This document shows, in pieces, positions 1 through 10,981 of a stretch of 64,000 nt of DNA. Under the pieces are notes generated by a model. It was not told the origin of the DNA and ran no database searches. It saw nothing but the letters and a program-made list of their open reading frames with translations. Origin of the DNA: Thelonectria olida. Lineage: Eukaryota > Ascomycota > Sordariomycetes > Hypocreales > Nectriaceae. Position 1 is the stretch's first letter. The number at the start of each line of letters is the position of its first letter. The translations under genes were made by a program, and so were the position numbers. The stretch is from assembly GCA_020736575.1 (NCBI GenBank), contig JAGPYM010000095.1, positions 1 to 64,000 on the forward strand, in the 5' to 3' direction.

Positions 1-986
1 ATGTTGTACATTTGCCAACAGCTCGTCAAAGGTCTATTCCATGCCAGTCAGCCTATTATTTGGAAAGTGAGAGTAAAAGCCATACCAGAGGTTCCTTCAG
101 CTTGAGGAAAGGTTCAAATAGATCAGCCCTTTCCTCCTCGCGACTCATGCGAGACAGTAATTTTTCTCTTGTCAATTTCTCGGACTCTACCTTTCCTTTC
201 AGAAGAGAACTACTCGTGATCATCTGAACAAGCTTTGAGAATCCCAAGTACGTTAGTGTCTGTATGAATGCGATCTCCTTGACATGGTGCGTCATGGCTT
301 TAACGCATGGGTGGTACGTCGAGTGCTCCAGACCGCCAAAGTCAGACCCAATTCCAAGGCTGCCCATCATATCGAATGCATAGTAATTGAATAAATCGCG
401 CAAATTAACAGGTTGTGTCCCACACTTAGAACCCTCATGCAGTTTCTGTATGAGAAGGCTCGTATAAAGGTGATAAGTAGGTTCCTGCATGCGCAAGGCC
501 CGTTCGGAGAATGCTGGGTTGATCTGACGTCGAAATGTAACATGAACCTTCTTGCTCGCAGTAAAGAGGGTGTCTGGGGTACCAGGCCCTGCAAAACGAT
601 AAAACTTATCATACTTCTGCATCTCTGCGGGTCCGTTGGGGTCGGTCAGGGTCGAGTAGATATCTCTCCATGCTTGCGGGCTGATGAAGGATAGCTCGTT
701 GGGTGAAATTCGTACAACAGGGCCGTAGGTGTCATGCCAAGATTTGATGTTAAACTGAAGTACTCCCGACAAGAACTTGAACTGAGAGTAGAGCTGAGTA
801 GCCCGACAGAGGAGCGGACCAGGAAACTTGCGCAATGGGTGGAGGAAAACGTTATATAGTGCATGTGCGACGCAAACAATCACTACCTATATCACATCTA
901 ATCGTCAATACGGAGATAGTTGGATTACGTTAGGACCGTACCGCAGCGATGAGCATGACCAGCGTGTGACTACTCGCGATAGCCAT
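1..986 (-). CDS. Cytochrome P450, N-terminal part (runs off the window start)
   Basis: Membrane-anchored fungal cytochrome P450 monooxygenase, 5' portion only. Exons on the minus strand are 986-942, 886-86 and 33-1; introns are 887-941 and 34-85. The first exon supplies an ATG and a hydrophobic anchor (MAIASSHTLVMLIAA continuing into VVIVCVAHALYNVF), followed by the proline-rich hinge HPLRKFPGP typical of microsomal P450s, then the segment YGPVVRISPNELSF and the helix-C region FRRQINPAFSERAL. After the second intron the frame resumes in phase as TFDELLAN, which fits the start of helix I. The oxygen-binding, ExxR and heme-cysteine motifs lie outside the window, so activity cannot be judged. 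The N-terminal style resembles the TRI11/CYP-type P450s common in terpenoid and polyketide clusters; the substrate is unknown. No break is seen in the part present. Confidence 0.87.
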
Positions 987-3900
987 GATTGTATATCAAT
1001 AGTTTGACAACAAGAGGTTCGTTGTGCCGTTCAAAAGGGGTGTTATGGTTGTGAAATGCACAACACGAGAGATCGGCGGTTCAAGTTGGATGGACCATTG
1101 CAAAGAGGAGAATGTATTGTTCTCTGCTCTTCTCTTATAGTGCAGGAAAGGGTGATAGCCACATACATAACCGGGCGGTCTACCATGGCACAGTCATTGC
1201 ACCGGTTGATGCAACTTCCTAAGCTAAATCTTATAGGTTTTAGTCCCTCCTCTCTGAGGAAACATGTTTACTTCGACATGGGGTCCCGAGAAGGTGTACT
1301 GCAAGTTCCCCTCCTATAATAGATTGGACTGTATATTGCCCCACTGATTTCTACCCTCCCCTCGTCTTTTGACAAGTCACTGACTCTCCGTTAGTACTCG
1401 GATCTAGAAGTTGATTGGTCTAGGCCACACCTGCCTGCAGCTCATCCTTGTAGAGCCCAGTTGATCCACTGATGGAACCTTCGGATGACCAGTAATTCTC
1501 TCGTTATTGAGGAGATTAGGGCTTGGATTGTCATATACTACGAAAGTGCTACTGTGTAGAAAAGGCCTTTGCTCAGCTAGCTCTCTGATGTGGCCATTTC
1601 TCTAGGAAAGGCAGACTGAGGGATATTAGAGCAGATGCAGATTCGGTGGATGAAGAAAAGACATACCAGAACCTTGAGAAGCGGGCAAACAGGGGAGACC
1701 GCCAAACCTGGCCTTCTTGGGCTGATGCACATGGACTAGTAAGAAGCTAACTACGTGGAACGTGGACAGCTGGGGAGGCGGAGGAGGTGCCGGTGCGGGC
1801 CGTGTGGGTCCCGGGGTGCGTGGGCCCGGTGAGGCACTCATATATCCCCAAGTATGAAGGCAAGTGAGATTGAATATAGGAAGCTGATAGGAATAGTAGA
1901 CTCATTAGTTCCTGAAACGGGGTTTTAAAGTGATTTTATTAATATTCTCATCTTATTGCGCCGTTTCTTGTGTTCTTCCAGGACCTACACGACACACTCG
2001 ACGAATACCTTTGTTTGCTTCACTTCCACCTATTGTAACAAAGGTTGCATGTATCCGTATTTTGATCAAATACAACAAATCTGGCCCGTGCACGCAGTCA
2101 TGCCCTCTCAAAAGTGTGTTTAATAACACACCATTTTCGTCCGTGCACATTGGCGAGGTCCTCTATTTCAATTGTCGTCGGTATGGGCAGCCGACGATCT
2201 AACGATTTTCATATGTACTTCCACGGCTCTGATTAATGTAAAATTTCCTAAGCTTTCTCCAGCCGGGCGAACCGATTCTCTATAACTTTCCTCCATTCAG
2301 CCTAGCATTCATGACAGTTCCTAGGAATTTGTCATGGTCCTCAACCTTTAATGCTTCGTCGTTGGGCTCCCCAAGAACTCTCCAGAGCTGATGTAGGGAT
2401 CCGGCCTACTCACTACACCCCATTCCTCAAAGGAGATTCGACTACCGCTGCTTCTGCACGCTACTACTATATACTTCCCGGCATACTCCTTATGGCCATA
2501 ATCCCTCTGCCTTTTGTCCCGATCTGTCTTTATAAGACACCTGTGGCCGTCTGCATTTCAAATAACGGCAATGTCTCGGCAAAATTAGCCGTCCCTGTTC
2601 GGGTGACGTGCGTCAGGCCACCCATTCCTAACATGCAGCTCTGCGGCCTGGATTCGCGTGGTCACATGTTCACTTGTGAGTGATCCGAGCGGGATATGGG
2701 CCCTTGTGCGTGTTGTCATTTCAGCTTGCTTAGGGTTGAAAAGTTGGTGTGACTGAGTTATTGGATATGCCGTGTCCTGTCTTACGTGTCAGGTCTCAAG
2801 AATGCACTCTATGGCCTGATGATCTTGACCATGCATCAGAATGAGGATACGACAGTGCGAGCATTGTGTGAAGAATGGCGGGGTTTTCGGTGAATGTTAC
2901 GTGGCCCAATCCCCTTGTGCCAACATTTCTTCTTCTTCGGCAAAATACTGCTCATTGGTAGAGATACCATTCGGTCACATGGACTGCATAATTATGGAGT
3001 ATCTGTTGGTTGCGAACTGCCATGTCTCAAATAACTTCTGCATCCGCTGATTTTCACATGGCACCCACAAGGTTCCTTTAACCGGCTGTGGCCGATAAGA
3101 TTGTGCAGCAGCGTGTCCGCGATTACTCAGGCTAACAAGACAAGACCCTCTTACAAACACGGGTTCTAGGAGCCGAACATTCCGCTTTCAGTCACAACTA
3201 GGGCCAATATCTCACAGTTGTGGTTGGGTTTTAGAGTTTACGGCGTGCCCAATGTGATAAGAGCTCCCATCCCCTCTTTTCACTTTCACCGTCAGTCGAG
3301 GTGACAGGTCGTGCTTGCCCTCTGCTTGGAACCCCTGCGGAAGGCTCGAGCAGGTCCCGTGTGCTGATCCGCCCATCTGCCGGCTTGCTACGCCGCAATG
3401 ACATCTAGGATGGGTCGGAACATTCCGATGACGAGAGCTTGGATCTACACCTAAGTTCAGCATGAAGATCACAGGCTACGTGGGTGGTGGATGGACTCCC
3501 TGCACCTTCTCCTCTGTCAAACTTTAGGCCGCTACGGCAAAAGGGAATGAACACTCCCCGAATGCGAGGGCACTAAAATTCTCATATTCTTGACATCCCT
3601 GAGAAACATCTTTTTGCTGTGACTCGACGTGAGTGCTCCGCAACTCGTGCAACTATCACGGAAGGCCGCAGTAGGAGGTTCAAGTCTGGATATTGCATAA
3701 ATTATTTGCCTCGGTGCGCATCGTCGGGACCTTCTCTTCAACCTCAGGAAGCATCCTAAAGAGCATGGGAAAATGTACTAAGCCAAAGAAATGGACCGGG
3801 ACTTTATCCGGTTCGCTTAGGAACGATGCGCACGGTCGCATACCGAGGCCAAACAGTTTCGCAGATTGCCTACGATTCACATTAAGAACGCTGGTTTACA

Positions 3901-4489
3901 TTTGAGAGGCGTCTGAGAGAAACTTCAGCCCTGTGATCTTGGCAGAAGATTGGTCGATGAGGTTGGAGATGTGCATGATTAGGCGGCAATACCTTTCTGT
4001 CTCATCGCAGAAGGCTTCCACTGTGAGAACCTAGGTATTTGATTCCAGGGCCTGGAGTCGCAAGAAACGAGTTTCTGCATCTAGAACATGCGTCTTGGAG
4101 AATTGAAAGCGTGCCGCGTTATGCCAGCAAGTAATGGAACTTGCCAAAAGGGCTGCTGTTGACTATCGGGTCTGTTATTGAGACGCTGTGTAACTTTTAC
4201 TATATGACTACATCCCCAAATACTGGAGCCCCTTCGAAAGAAATTACATTACTATGCGTTTTGTTGAGAATTGTGGATCACATCTTGTCTCATTTTTTCT
4301 TCCGAGTAGAGAGGACATGTTGTTAGCTATTCTATAATATAATCCGATCTTCAGAAGTGGAGGCATTAGAAGCATTTCCACTGGCTAGGAGAGCTTACCT
4401 CAGTCTTGGAATTACAATTCTGTCTACTAGATTCTTTAGTATTGAGTGTGTATTAAAGATTCTGTGAAAATGAAGAAATCTGCATTTGA
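987..4489. other. 3.5 kb without a supportable gene
   Basis: Base composition is ordinary but no recognisable coding region was found. Two weak minus-strand traces were considered. A proline-rich frame at 1841-1626 is followed by plausible splice signals but leads at once to a stop. A stretch around 4060-3680 reads as short ORF pieces (for example FCDETERYCRLIMHISNLID and KLFGLGMRPCASFLSEPDKV) separated by stops, and could be a degraded gene of unknown family. Neither is annotated as a gene. Confidence 0.4.
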
Positions 4490-4720
4490 GTATAATAATA
4501 ATAATATTTATTATGCCCGGGAGGACGAAGCCTTATGGGGCCTAGATTCTAGTCCATCTCTAGTTTTCCCTTCTCTCATATAGGCCTCGCCTATTGCTCT
4601 CCTCTTCCCTCCGCTCATTGCCCTAACCCTGCTTAAAACTTAGTTCTCTAAGTGTTTAATATCCTATCCTTAGTAGCTAAAGCCTAGTCCGTTAATTGAG
4701 GTTATGTAGTATTAATAAAA
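4490..4720 (-). mobile_element. Probable LINE 3'-end remnant
   Basis: Read on the minus strand, a GC-containing tract ending in CTTCCTCCCGGG-like sequence and CATAATAAATATT passes into a (TAT/TTA)n tail at about 4507-4491. A short unique tract ending in such a trinucleotide tail is how Tad-type fungal LINEs end. There is no coding sequence here and the 5' boundary is not visible, so this is a 5'-truncated tail at best. The local sequence turns AT-richer here and the tract lies where the missing 5' half of the neighbouring terpene-synthase fragment would be expected. Assignment rests on the tail structure alone. Confidence 0.33.
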
Positions 4721-4919
4721 TGATGTGGTTAGTGTCAAGAGTCGTGACAATACTCCCATCATATGCTAGGGACGGTATATTAATGTTGAACAGAAGGCAT
4801 ATGCTGGGGTGTCACGTGCGGGTCAGCAGACTTAAGATTGCTCGTGGGTACAGTTGACCCTTCAGGGGCAGAGACACTTGACCAGAGACACAACATGAAC
4901 TCACTGATCAGACGGAATT

Positions 4920-5375
4920 GTGGGATGCCACAGCATCTATATTAACAGTTTATTGACTCTTATCGGTTATCACAACGACTTCATCTCGCTACCCAAAGAG
5001 CTGGCCCGGAAGGGAGACGTCGTCAACCTCATTATTACCGTCCAACACGAGTTCGGGCTGAGCCTAAAAGACGCCTATCAGAAGGCGCTTACGATTCACG
5101 ATGGGTGCCTAGGAGAGTTCATTATGCTGCAAAACAATCTGCCCGACTTTGGGCCATGGCAGCGAACGGCTCAAGAGTACGTGACAGACCTCGGGATCAT
5201 GGTGCAGGGCGTCTACTTGTGGCACACCAAGAGCTCCGGCCGCCAACGTGGAACCCGATCACGAGAACAGCTTCTACTACAGCAAAGCCGACGATACCGG
5301 ATCAATGCGGCCAACAGTCGGACTTTCTCCTCGGTATATATATGGCCTTGTTGTGCGATGCGCTGCCAATAGGCT
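4920..5375 (+). pseudogene. Terpene synthase C-terminal fragment (class I, NSE motif present)
   Basis: The frame contains NDFISLPKE at 4974-5000, which fits the class I terpene-cyclase NSE/DTE magnesium motif (N-D-x-x-S-x-x-x-E). It is followed by GDVVNLIITVQHEFGLSL, a run of helices, and VYLWHTKSS just before an arginine/tyrosine-rich stretch, matching the usual order NSE, helix, WH...RY at the C-terminus of bacterial-type fungal sesquiterpene cyclases. The aspartate-rich DDxxD-type motif and the whole N-terminal half are not found in the ~700 bp upstream, which instead holds a LINE-like tail. This is therefore a 5'-truncated relic, unless distant exons exist that I could not see. The reading frame itself is open and not RIP-mutated. 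With the P450 and methyltransferase nearby it suggests a former terpenoid locus. The displayed start is arbitrary. Confidence 0.72.
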
Positions 5376-6932
5376 GTGGCGGCCTGTTCGTACACAGCTA
5401 AAGGCACTTGGCTTCCGGATGTGGCCCCTGGTCAGGTTATGCCTTTTCTTTGGCGCAGTGCACTTCTCAGGTATCTGTTTGCTGGTCGAGCCTATGTGTT
5501 CGAGGTGTTGCATTCACTGTTGCAAAAGTGCATTCGAGCAGTCGGAACGGTGCAACAGATCTGTTTCAGGTTCAGCAGGTCTATTATCATAGCCGCGCCT
5601 CGTGAGCTATAACCAGAACGCGAGACACTAGAGAAGAAAGAGAAGAATCATGGTGACCATAAATCAATCACCGATACGCCTCCATCACGTAAACGACTCT
5701 ACCTTCACCATGCTCCCGCGTGCACACGCCGGAGATATCACATTCAAGGGATTAACTAGGGCATACGACTACTGACTAGCGCGTACGTGCGTTGTTGACC
5801 TACCTAGCGGTCGGCAAGTGCCGCCGCTAAATGTTGGGAGTCTAAGGACTAGCTAACTTGCCTTGCCCATTTTCCTCGGACACTTGGGCTGGGCTAGAGT
5901 GTGTGGATTTGGCATTTGAACCCCATTAGCTCCAAGTATGCGCCGGGGTGTAAGGAACTTTCCATTGCAACGGCACTTTCCGAAGCAAGCGCCCACCACG
6001 GAGGAAATAGACTCCTCACTTGGGTTCTCCGGAAAGCACCGCTTACCCATTGTTTTGAGTCGCTTAATCTAAAGGCAAACCCCTACTGTCACACACATCA
6101 TTGTTTGGATATGTATATCCCGATTGAGGGCAGATTGCGTTAATATAATGCCAAGGCACACTTTCCAATAAATATCGTGCTGTTCCATTGTCTGGATCCC
6201 CAGAAAGAATCAATATCACACAGCCTGGACCTGCTGGTGGATGGGACCACGTTATGCTCGTGGATACGGCCGTCTCCATGAGCAGCCTTTTCGCCATATT
6301 TGGGGGTATGGGTGGGGGGAGTGACAATCATTGCCTTTCTTGGGATATTTCTATGACGGACACCTTGACTGTTCTCTGTGGAGATAATGTATGTTGGATT
6401 ATTAAGGTGGTGTTGGATGGCAAGGCGATCCAACCATTTATCCCACTTCTGAGCTTCTTCGCATGGTGAGGACACATACACTACCGTATTATCCAGGAAG
6501 ACGTTAGTAATATGCCAGTATCGTTAGCGATGCACCCAGCACATCGGGCGGCAGATGCCGTCGGAAGTATCCGTTGTTAGCAATATTGATCTGGCCCGAC
6601 TTTAGATATGTCTATATGCAGTCGAGGATACGTGGTCAGGCTCGTACGGCTACTATGTGTATATAGACCGCAAATTATTGCTTCCTTACTTGCCGGGTGG
6701 AACCCTTTACAAGGCCTAGAACTTGTCCCAAGGTGTCACGGAATCACGAACAGTTGGGTCACGCGCCGGCTTAGCCAGGTCACTTTCGATGTCAAGGAAG
6801 CTTAGGGTTGGGCCCACGCAGCGCATTCGCATTTTCATCTCGTCTCTCGGCGTATGTGGTCTTCCCTCTGCTATTGACGGTGGAACGCTGTTACAAAGGT
6901 CAGAGAAAGCGCCGATCTCTCAATCAGATGTG
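5376..6932. other. 1.6 kb without a supportable gene
   Basis: Several 60-110-residue ORFs exist on both strands (for example opposing frames at 6188-6469 and 6140-6481), but none has a recognisable domain, consistent splice structure or codon pattern. I see nothing convincing here. Confidence 0.4.
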
Positions 6933-7142
6933 TCAGATAAGCTCCTCCTCACTCATCCAGAGGAACCCGAGGATCGTGGACACAAATGGCAGCCCATCCT
7001 CGTTGATATTGAATTGTTTAGAGGCGATGGCCCCAAGCCGATCAAGCTCCCATACTGTATATGAGATCCCAGATGGTACAGAAATGCGGGCGTCGAGCTT
7101 CTGGACCTGTGGCGTGGGTCTTTCTAGAGGCATGTGACGCAT
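6933..7142 (-). pseudogene. FunK1-type fungal protein kinase fragment
   Basis: The minus-strand frame reads through TVWELDRLGAIASKQFNINE and DGLPFVSTILGFLWMSEEEL. This pattern (WEFDRLG..AS..FDIN.DG..FV..ILGFLWM.EEELG) is the one I associate with the region just before the catalytic part of FunK1-family kinases, a lineage-expanded fungal kinase group. The similarity stops right after EEEL, where stop codons appear, and no upstream N-terminal or downstream kinase motifs could be read. It is a ~45-residue relic without function. The identification is from remembered family sequence and should be checked with a profile search. Confidence 0.5.
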
Positions 7143-7992
7143 CCCATGCCAGGTGGCGTAGACTCGTAGTACGGATGTCCCAGTTTAATGCAGGTGCTTT
7201 CCCGGTGCGATGTGATAGGAGGCTTCAACAGACAGGGCAGGGGTCCGAAATTGGACTCAGTAGTCCTGTCTTGACTGTCCAGTTTCGGACCCTTCACCCT
7301 GACCACGAGTCCAATTTCGGGTCCCTGCCAGTAACGTCATCACGAATGCGATCGCCCCATGATATGCCGTACCAGTCCGCGAGATGCAAGGGTTTCACCT
7401 CGATATCTGGGCAGAGCTCTATTCAACCGCAAGCCCTCAAAGGAGGAGCTTTTCGGAAACTCCTCAATAAGGGACGAGTACTATGCGCGAAGCCGATTTG
7501 GTCTATTAGTTTACATGTAGTTATTGATTTTTCGATATTCTCAAGTAGACAACGTCAGCGAAATTTCTCCCTCCGGGTTCGACCCCAAGACCAAGCGATG
7601 AAGGCGGACAGTTACCTCAATTCCATCCACTCAGGATTCTCCACCTACTGCACGCAGAATGCATACCGTCACTTCTCCCACGGGGGTGGGCCATCCGCGC
7701 CGACGACCTAATAGATCTCATCAGCGATGATGCGCTCGAAAGATTCAATGAGTAATATCGTCTGATCTTTTGGCGGCGGCCGCTATTGCGTTACCACAAT
7801 CTTGGCCGCGACCAAAATATAAGCTCAGACACTAGTTCGGAAACAGCCTACCATCTTGACGTGTGTTGGGCAACGGGTTGTTACTTGATATTGCAGTGCT
7901 TGCTACTTGTGAACTGATTGCTCTCGTTATTGAGTTACAGATCATCTCTGAGGACATTCCATTCAACTTTCCATCGACTGGCATATGCTATC
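7143..7992. other. Gene-free stretch
   Basis: A 216-residue open frame (7061-7711, plus strand) crosses this interval, but it overlaps the kinase relic on the opposite strand, has no recognisable domain and biased composition, and is probably chance. An imperfect repeated phrase (GGGTCCGAAATTGGACTC, and TTTCGGACCC / TTTCGGGTCC) occurs at 7240-7325. Nothing else is seen. Confidence 0.35.
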
Positions 7993-8616
7993 CTACATCA
8001 TCATACACGTGTTGCGTCTAGGTGGCGGTGGCCTTCCTAAACCAGCAGAGATTCGGAGTTCAACTAATCCTTCCCGCCACGGATGTCCCAGACCCACCGC
8101 CGGCCAGTCAGCAAAGTCTCTCGCGTTCATATCAGCCCCGTTCGCGACCAGCATCCGTGCCATCGCCTTGTGTCGTGCATCCACTGCCAGTTGCAGCGCC
8201 GTCTGTCCGTTTTGGTCCACCATATTAACATCGACATCATTCTGGAGCAAGAGCTTGGCCAACGCCTCGTGCCCTTTCTCTGCCGCCCACAATAGTGGCG
8301 TCCGCCCTTCGTATATTGTCTGTGCAGACTCGTAGCTCAGATCAGGGTATGTTGTATATCCAATAGCTGGGCAAATTTGAACGTTGGCATCGGCTCCTTT
8401 GTCTAACAGCTTTTGAGCTGTATCGATGCGCCCGTGGAACGCCGACCAGATCAACGCCGAGCTACCATGGTGTTTGACATGGTTTTCGTACAGGTAACCG
8501 GAGAGTAAATTATACAGGCGTGCATTCGTACGCGCAAGTGCGCTGATGTCCCTCTCCAATTCTAAGGTTTCAGCGATATAAATTAACAATTCATTGGACA
8601 GATCCAGGAGCAACAT
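7993..8616 (-). CDS. F-box and ankyrin-repeat protein
   Basis: Intronless 207-residue protein starting at the ATG 8616-8614. Residues ~3-45 (LDLSNELLIYIAETLELERDI...YNLLSGYLY) fit an F-box-like domain, which would bind Skp1 in an SCF ubiquitin ligase. From residue ~52 there are about four ankyrin repeats with the usual signatures: ALIWSAFHGRIDTAQKLLDKGADANVQ, then GRTPLLWAAEKGHEALAKLL, then GQTALQLAVDARHKAMARML with VANGADMNARD. The domain pair is common in fungal genomes, where ankyrins pick the substrate. The protein is short for the family, and after the last repeat it ends in an atypical proline/arginine-rich tail, so the C-terminus may be truncated or continue in an exon I did not detect. 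The substrate is unknown; a link to the metabolite genes is only positional. Confidence 0.75.
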   Translation of the reverse strand: MLLLDLSNELLIYIAETLELERDISALARTNARLYNLLSGYLYENHVKHHGSSALIWSAFHGRIDTAQKLLDKGADANVQICPAIGYTTYPDLSYESAQTIYEGRTPLLWAAEKGHEALAKLLLQNDVDVNMVDQNGQTALQLAVDARHKAMARMLVANGADMNARDFADWPAVGLGHPWREGLVELRISAGLGRPPPPRRNTCMMM

Positions 8617-9111
8617 TTTCGAACTGTTGAAGGGGGTCAGCCTGGCAAAGGGAAGGCGTTCTTGGCTGCTTTATATATTGCAGAAACCCGACCGCGGCAC
8701 ACCCAGGTGGCTGTGGCATGCTGAGTTGGCAGTTCATATTGTCCGTGTTGATTGGTAGCATTTTCCCACACCCCGCTCCCTCTTCCAACACCAGCAAAGC
8801 ACGGATGGCTGTAAACACAAAGCCTGGCTCGGCGCTGTGCACGAGAACAACTTGGTTAGAGCACATGGTGGGGCAATAAATGACCCAAGAGACACTCCGG
8901 CATGTGGTCCAGAACCGGCCATCTTTTAAACCACCCAAATAGCACGCGCTGGTCCAGAAATAGAATCAAGACGTACGTGAAGGCGAATGGCGGAACAAGA
9001 AATGCCCCAAGATAAACCCTAGACAGGTAGTCCAGAGTGGGTTTACTGCTTTGCTCGTTTGTTTTGCTGCGAGATGCCACAGGCTGGAGCCTGATACGGA
9101 GGATATTTTAG
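8617..9111. other. Intergenic between the divergent F-box/ankyrin and methyltransferase genes
   Basis: Should contain both promoters. The true first exon of the methyltransferase probably lies here. A possible start (ATG at 8988 reading MAEQEMPQDKP) ends in an in-frame TAG before a donor-like GTAGTC, so I could not assemble a clean 5' end. Confidence 0.3.
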
Positions 9112-10567
9112 ACGACGGCTAAACATGTCCAGGATCCTGACATCGTGGGCGCAGATGATAATGATTCCGTTGCCGACATGGGCAGGCAAGTTTCACACCT
9201 CGTCATCGGCCGCGAGTGCTGACTATGCCCTCTAGCACCCGCGAATCAACTGCATCTATCACATCCAGCATTTTCGAATACCGTAGCGTCCACGGTAGAA
9301 CTTATCAGTCGTCCAAGACGACCGAGTACTGGTCCGAATACTGCTCTCCAGAGCCATCCCCGCATGTCCTGAGGTGCTTACTTTCCTGCCAGGGCCTCTA
9401 ATGATGAGAAGCATATAGAGAGCTTTGACGTGGCGTGTGTTCTAAAAGCCTCTCGCAATCTGCTTTGTATACTAACCTTTATGGAGACATCAATGGATGA
9501 CGATGATGCTGGATGACAAGTTGTACGCTGCACCCATAGGAGACAACCCCCAGGTAAGACCGCCCGTTCCTGCAATTCGACCCTTGTTAATCTTCAGCAG
9601 CGTATCTTAGATATAGGGACCGGAACGGGTATTTGGGCCATGTTAGTATCACCCTTTGATACCTTCATCCTCTTCGGACCATTCTGATTTAATAGTGACA
9701 TGGCAGATCAATTTCCCTCGGCCGAGGTCATTGGCACCGACATCTCACCAACACAGCCGCCTTGAGTGCCGCCAAATCTAAGATTCCAGATTGATGATGC
9801 TCAGTTGAACTGGACTTTTGAGCCGAATTCATTCGACTTCATCCATGTCCGTTTCATGCATGGCGCTATCGATGACTGGCCAAGACTATACCGTCAAATG
9901 TACAGGTGTCTGAAGCCCGGCGGCTGGTTCCGGCATATGGAACCCGATATTGCGGCGCGTTGCGGTAACCCTAAGTCAGTAGAAGGTAACAAGTGAGCAC
10001 GATGACTTTATATTTAAGCAAAACCTATTCTCAAGCCTGAAGAATATTACACCCTACGAACTCGAACGGCAGACACGAACACTAACCTAGAGTCAGAGTT
10101 TGGAAGCAATGGACTCAGCTGTTCTACGCCGCTGGTGAAAAGCTAGGACGCACATTCAGGTTGAATAATATTAGGATGGAGAAAGCTGCGCGTGACGCTG
10201 GCTTCATCGACATGACTCATCGGATCTTCAATATTCCCTATGGCCATTGGACGAAAGATAAGGAGCTCAAGCAGCTGGGCCAGTATGCCGGCCTTTATTT
10301 GGACCTGAGCTTGGACGGCTTTGCCCTGTTCCTTATTGGCGAGGTTCTGGGCTGGAGCTTCGAGGAGGTGGAGGTCCTCGTCGCCAAGATGCGTGCTGTC
10401 GTTCGCAATCCAAACAACTGGGTTAACTCTGACATGTGAGTTTGTTAGGTTATGATGTCAGCACGGTACTTGATTAACTTGAAATTCCCCACAGGCATAT
10501 GGCGTATGGTCGGAAGCCGGAGGAGCCCGTCGACACAACCTCGACTCCGGAGGACGCAGCCGCGTAA
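9112..10567 (+). pseudogene. SAM-dependent methyltransferase (LaeA/TAM-like), broken by a premature TGA
   Basis: Exons read as 9112-9185, 9236-9331, 9393-9434, 9487-9553, 9601-9641, 9696-9992, 10091-10435 and 10495-10567. They splice in phase into ADDNDSVADMGS...YWASNDEKHIESFDVA...LDDKLYAAPIGDN, then the SAM motif I RILDIGTGTGIWAI, DMADQFPSAEVIGTDIS, FDFIHVRFMHGAIDDWPRLY, CLKPGGW, and the C-terminal EKAARDAGFIDMTHRIFNIP. This is the standard class I methyltransferase layout of fungal LaeA-like enzymes found in many metabolite clusters. Two oddities: the first intron (9186-9235) uses a GC donor in a strong context (AG|GCAAGT), and codon TGA at 9763-9765 replaces the Trp expected in QPxWVPPNLRF, a single G-to-A change. 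The 5' end is unresolved: an in-frame TAG lies at the possible acceptor at 9109-9111. The acceptor at 9597/9600 is a CAGCAG tandem; 9600 gives the family-typical NPQRILDIG. Probably non-functional. Confidence 0.85.
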
Positions 10568-10981
10568 AGGAGACGTGCGCATGCGTCTGGCATACATCCG
10601 CCGGTGTCATTTCTGTGTCGAGAGTTCTGTAGAAATGTTGGAGACAGTTATTGTTAGAGGGCACGTTGTCCGAGATCACCGTTCTAACTCGATCCTCTAT
10701 TTTCCACTCTTGGACGATTTGCGAAAGCGTCACGGCGATGTTGTCTCCGCTATGACACCCGAGCTGGCGTCGAAGGGCAAGTAAGCGTGACTGGTGGTGG
10801 CCCTAGTGGTCAAGGAATTGAGCTGTGGCCGCCATTATAGCGTACCGACTGGGCGAGGTCCAGAGGCCGAACCCGAGATGAATTTTAGTGAGGGCGTCCG
10901 CTAACTATATTACTCGGCTGAATATCCCCAGATTTTCCCTCTCTTGACAGTTCAACTCGTATTGAATTTTCCACCGTTGAT
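10568..10981. other. Short convergent intergenic region
   Basis: Lies between the 3' ends of the convergent methyltransferase and MFS genes. A 110-residue ORF crossing 10452-10784 is a shadow of the last methyltransferase intron and exon. No other feature is seen. Confidence 0.4.

Noticed and set aside
1626..1841. Proline-rich minus ORF with downstream intron-like signals
   Set aside because: After the putative intron the frame stops within a few codons; nothing recognisable.
7560..7600. GGGTTCGACCCC resembling a tRNA T-loop/B box
   Set aside because: No T-stem or acceptor pairing and no D-arm or A box at the right distance.
7061..7711. 216-residue plus-strand ORF as a gene
   Set aside because: Overlaps the FunK1-like relic on the opposite strand and has no recognisable features.
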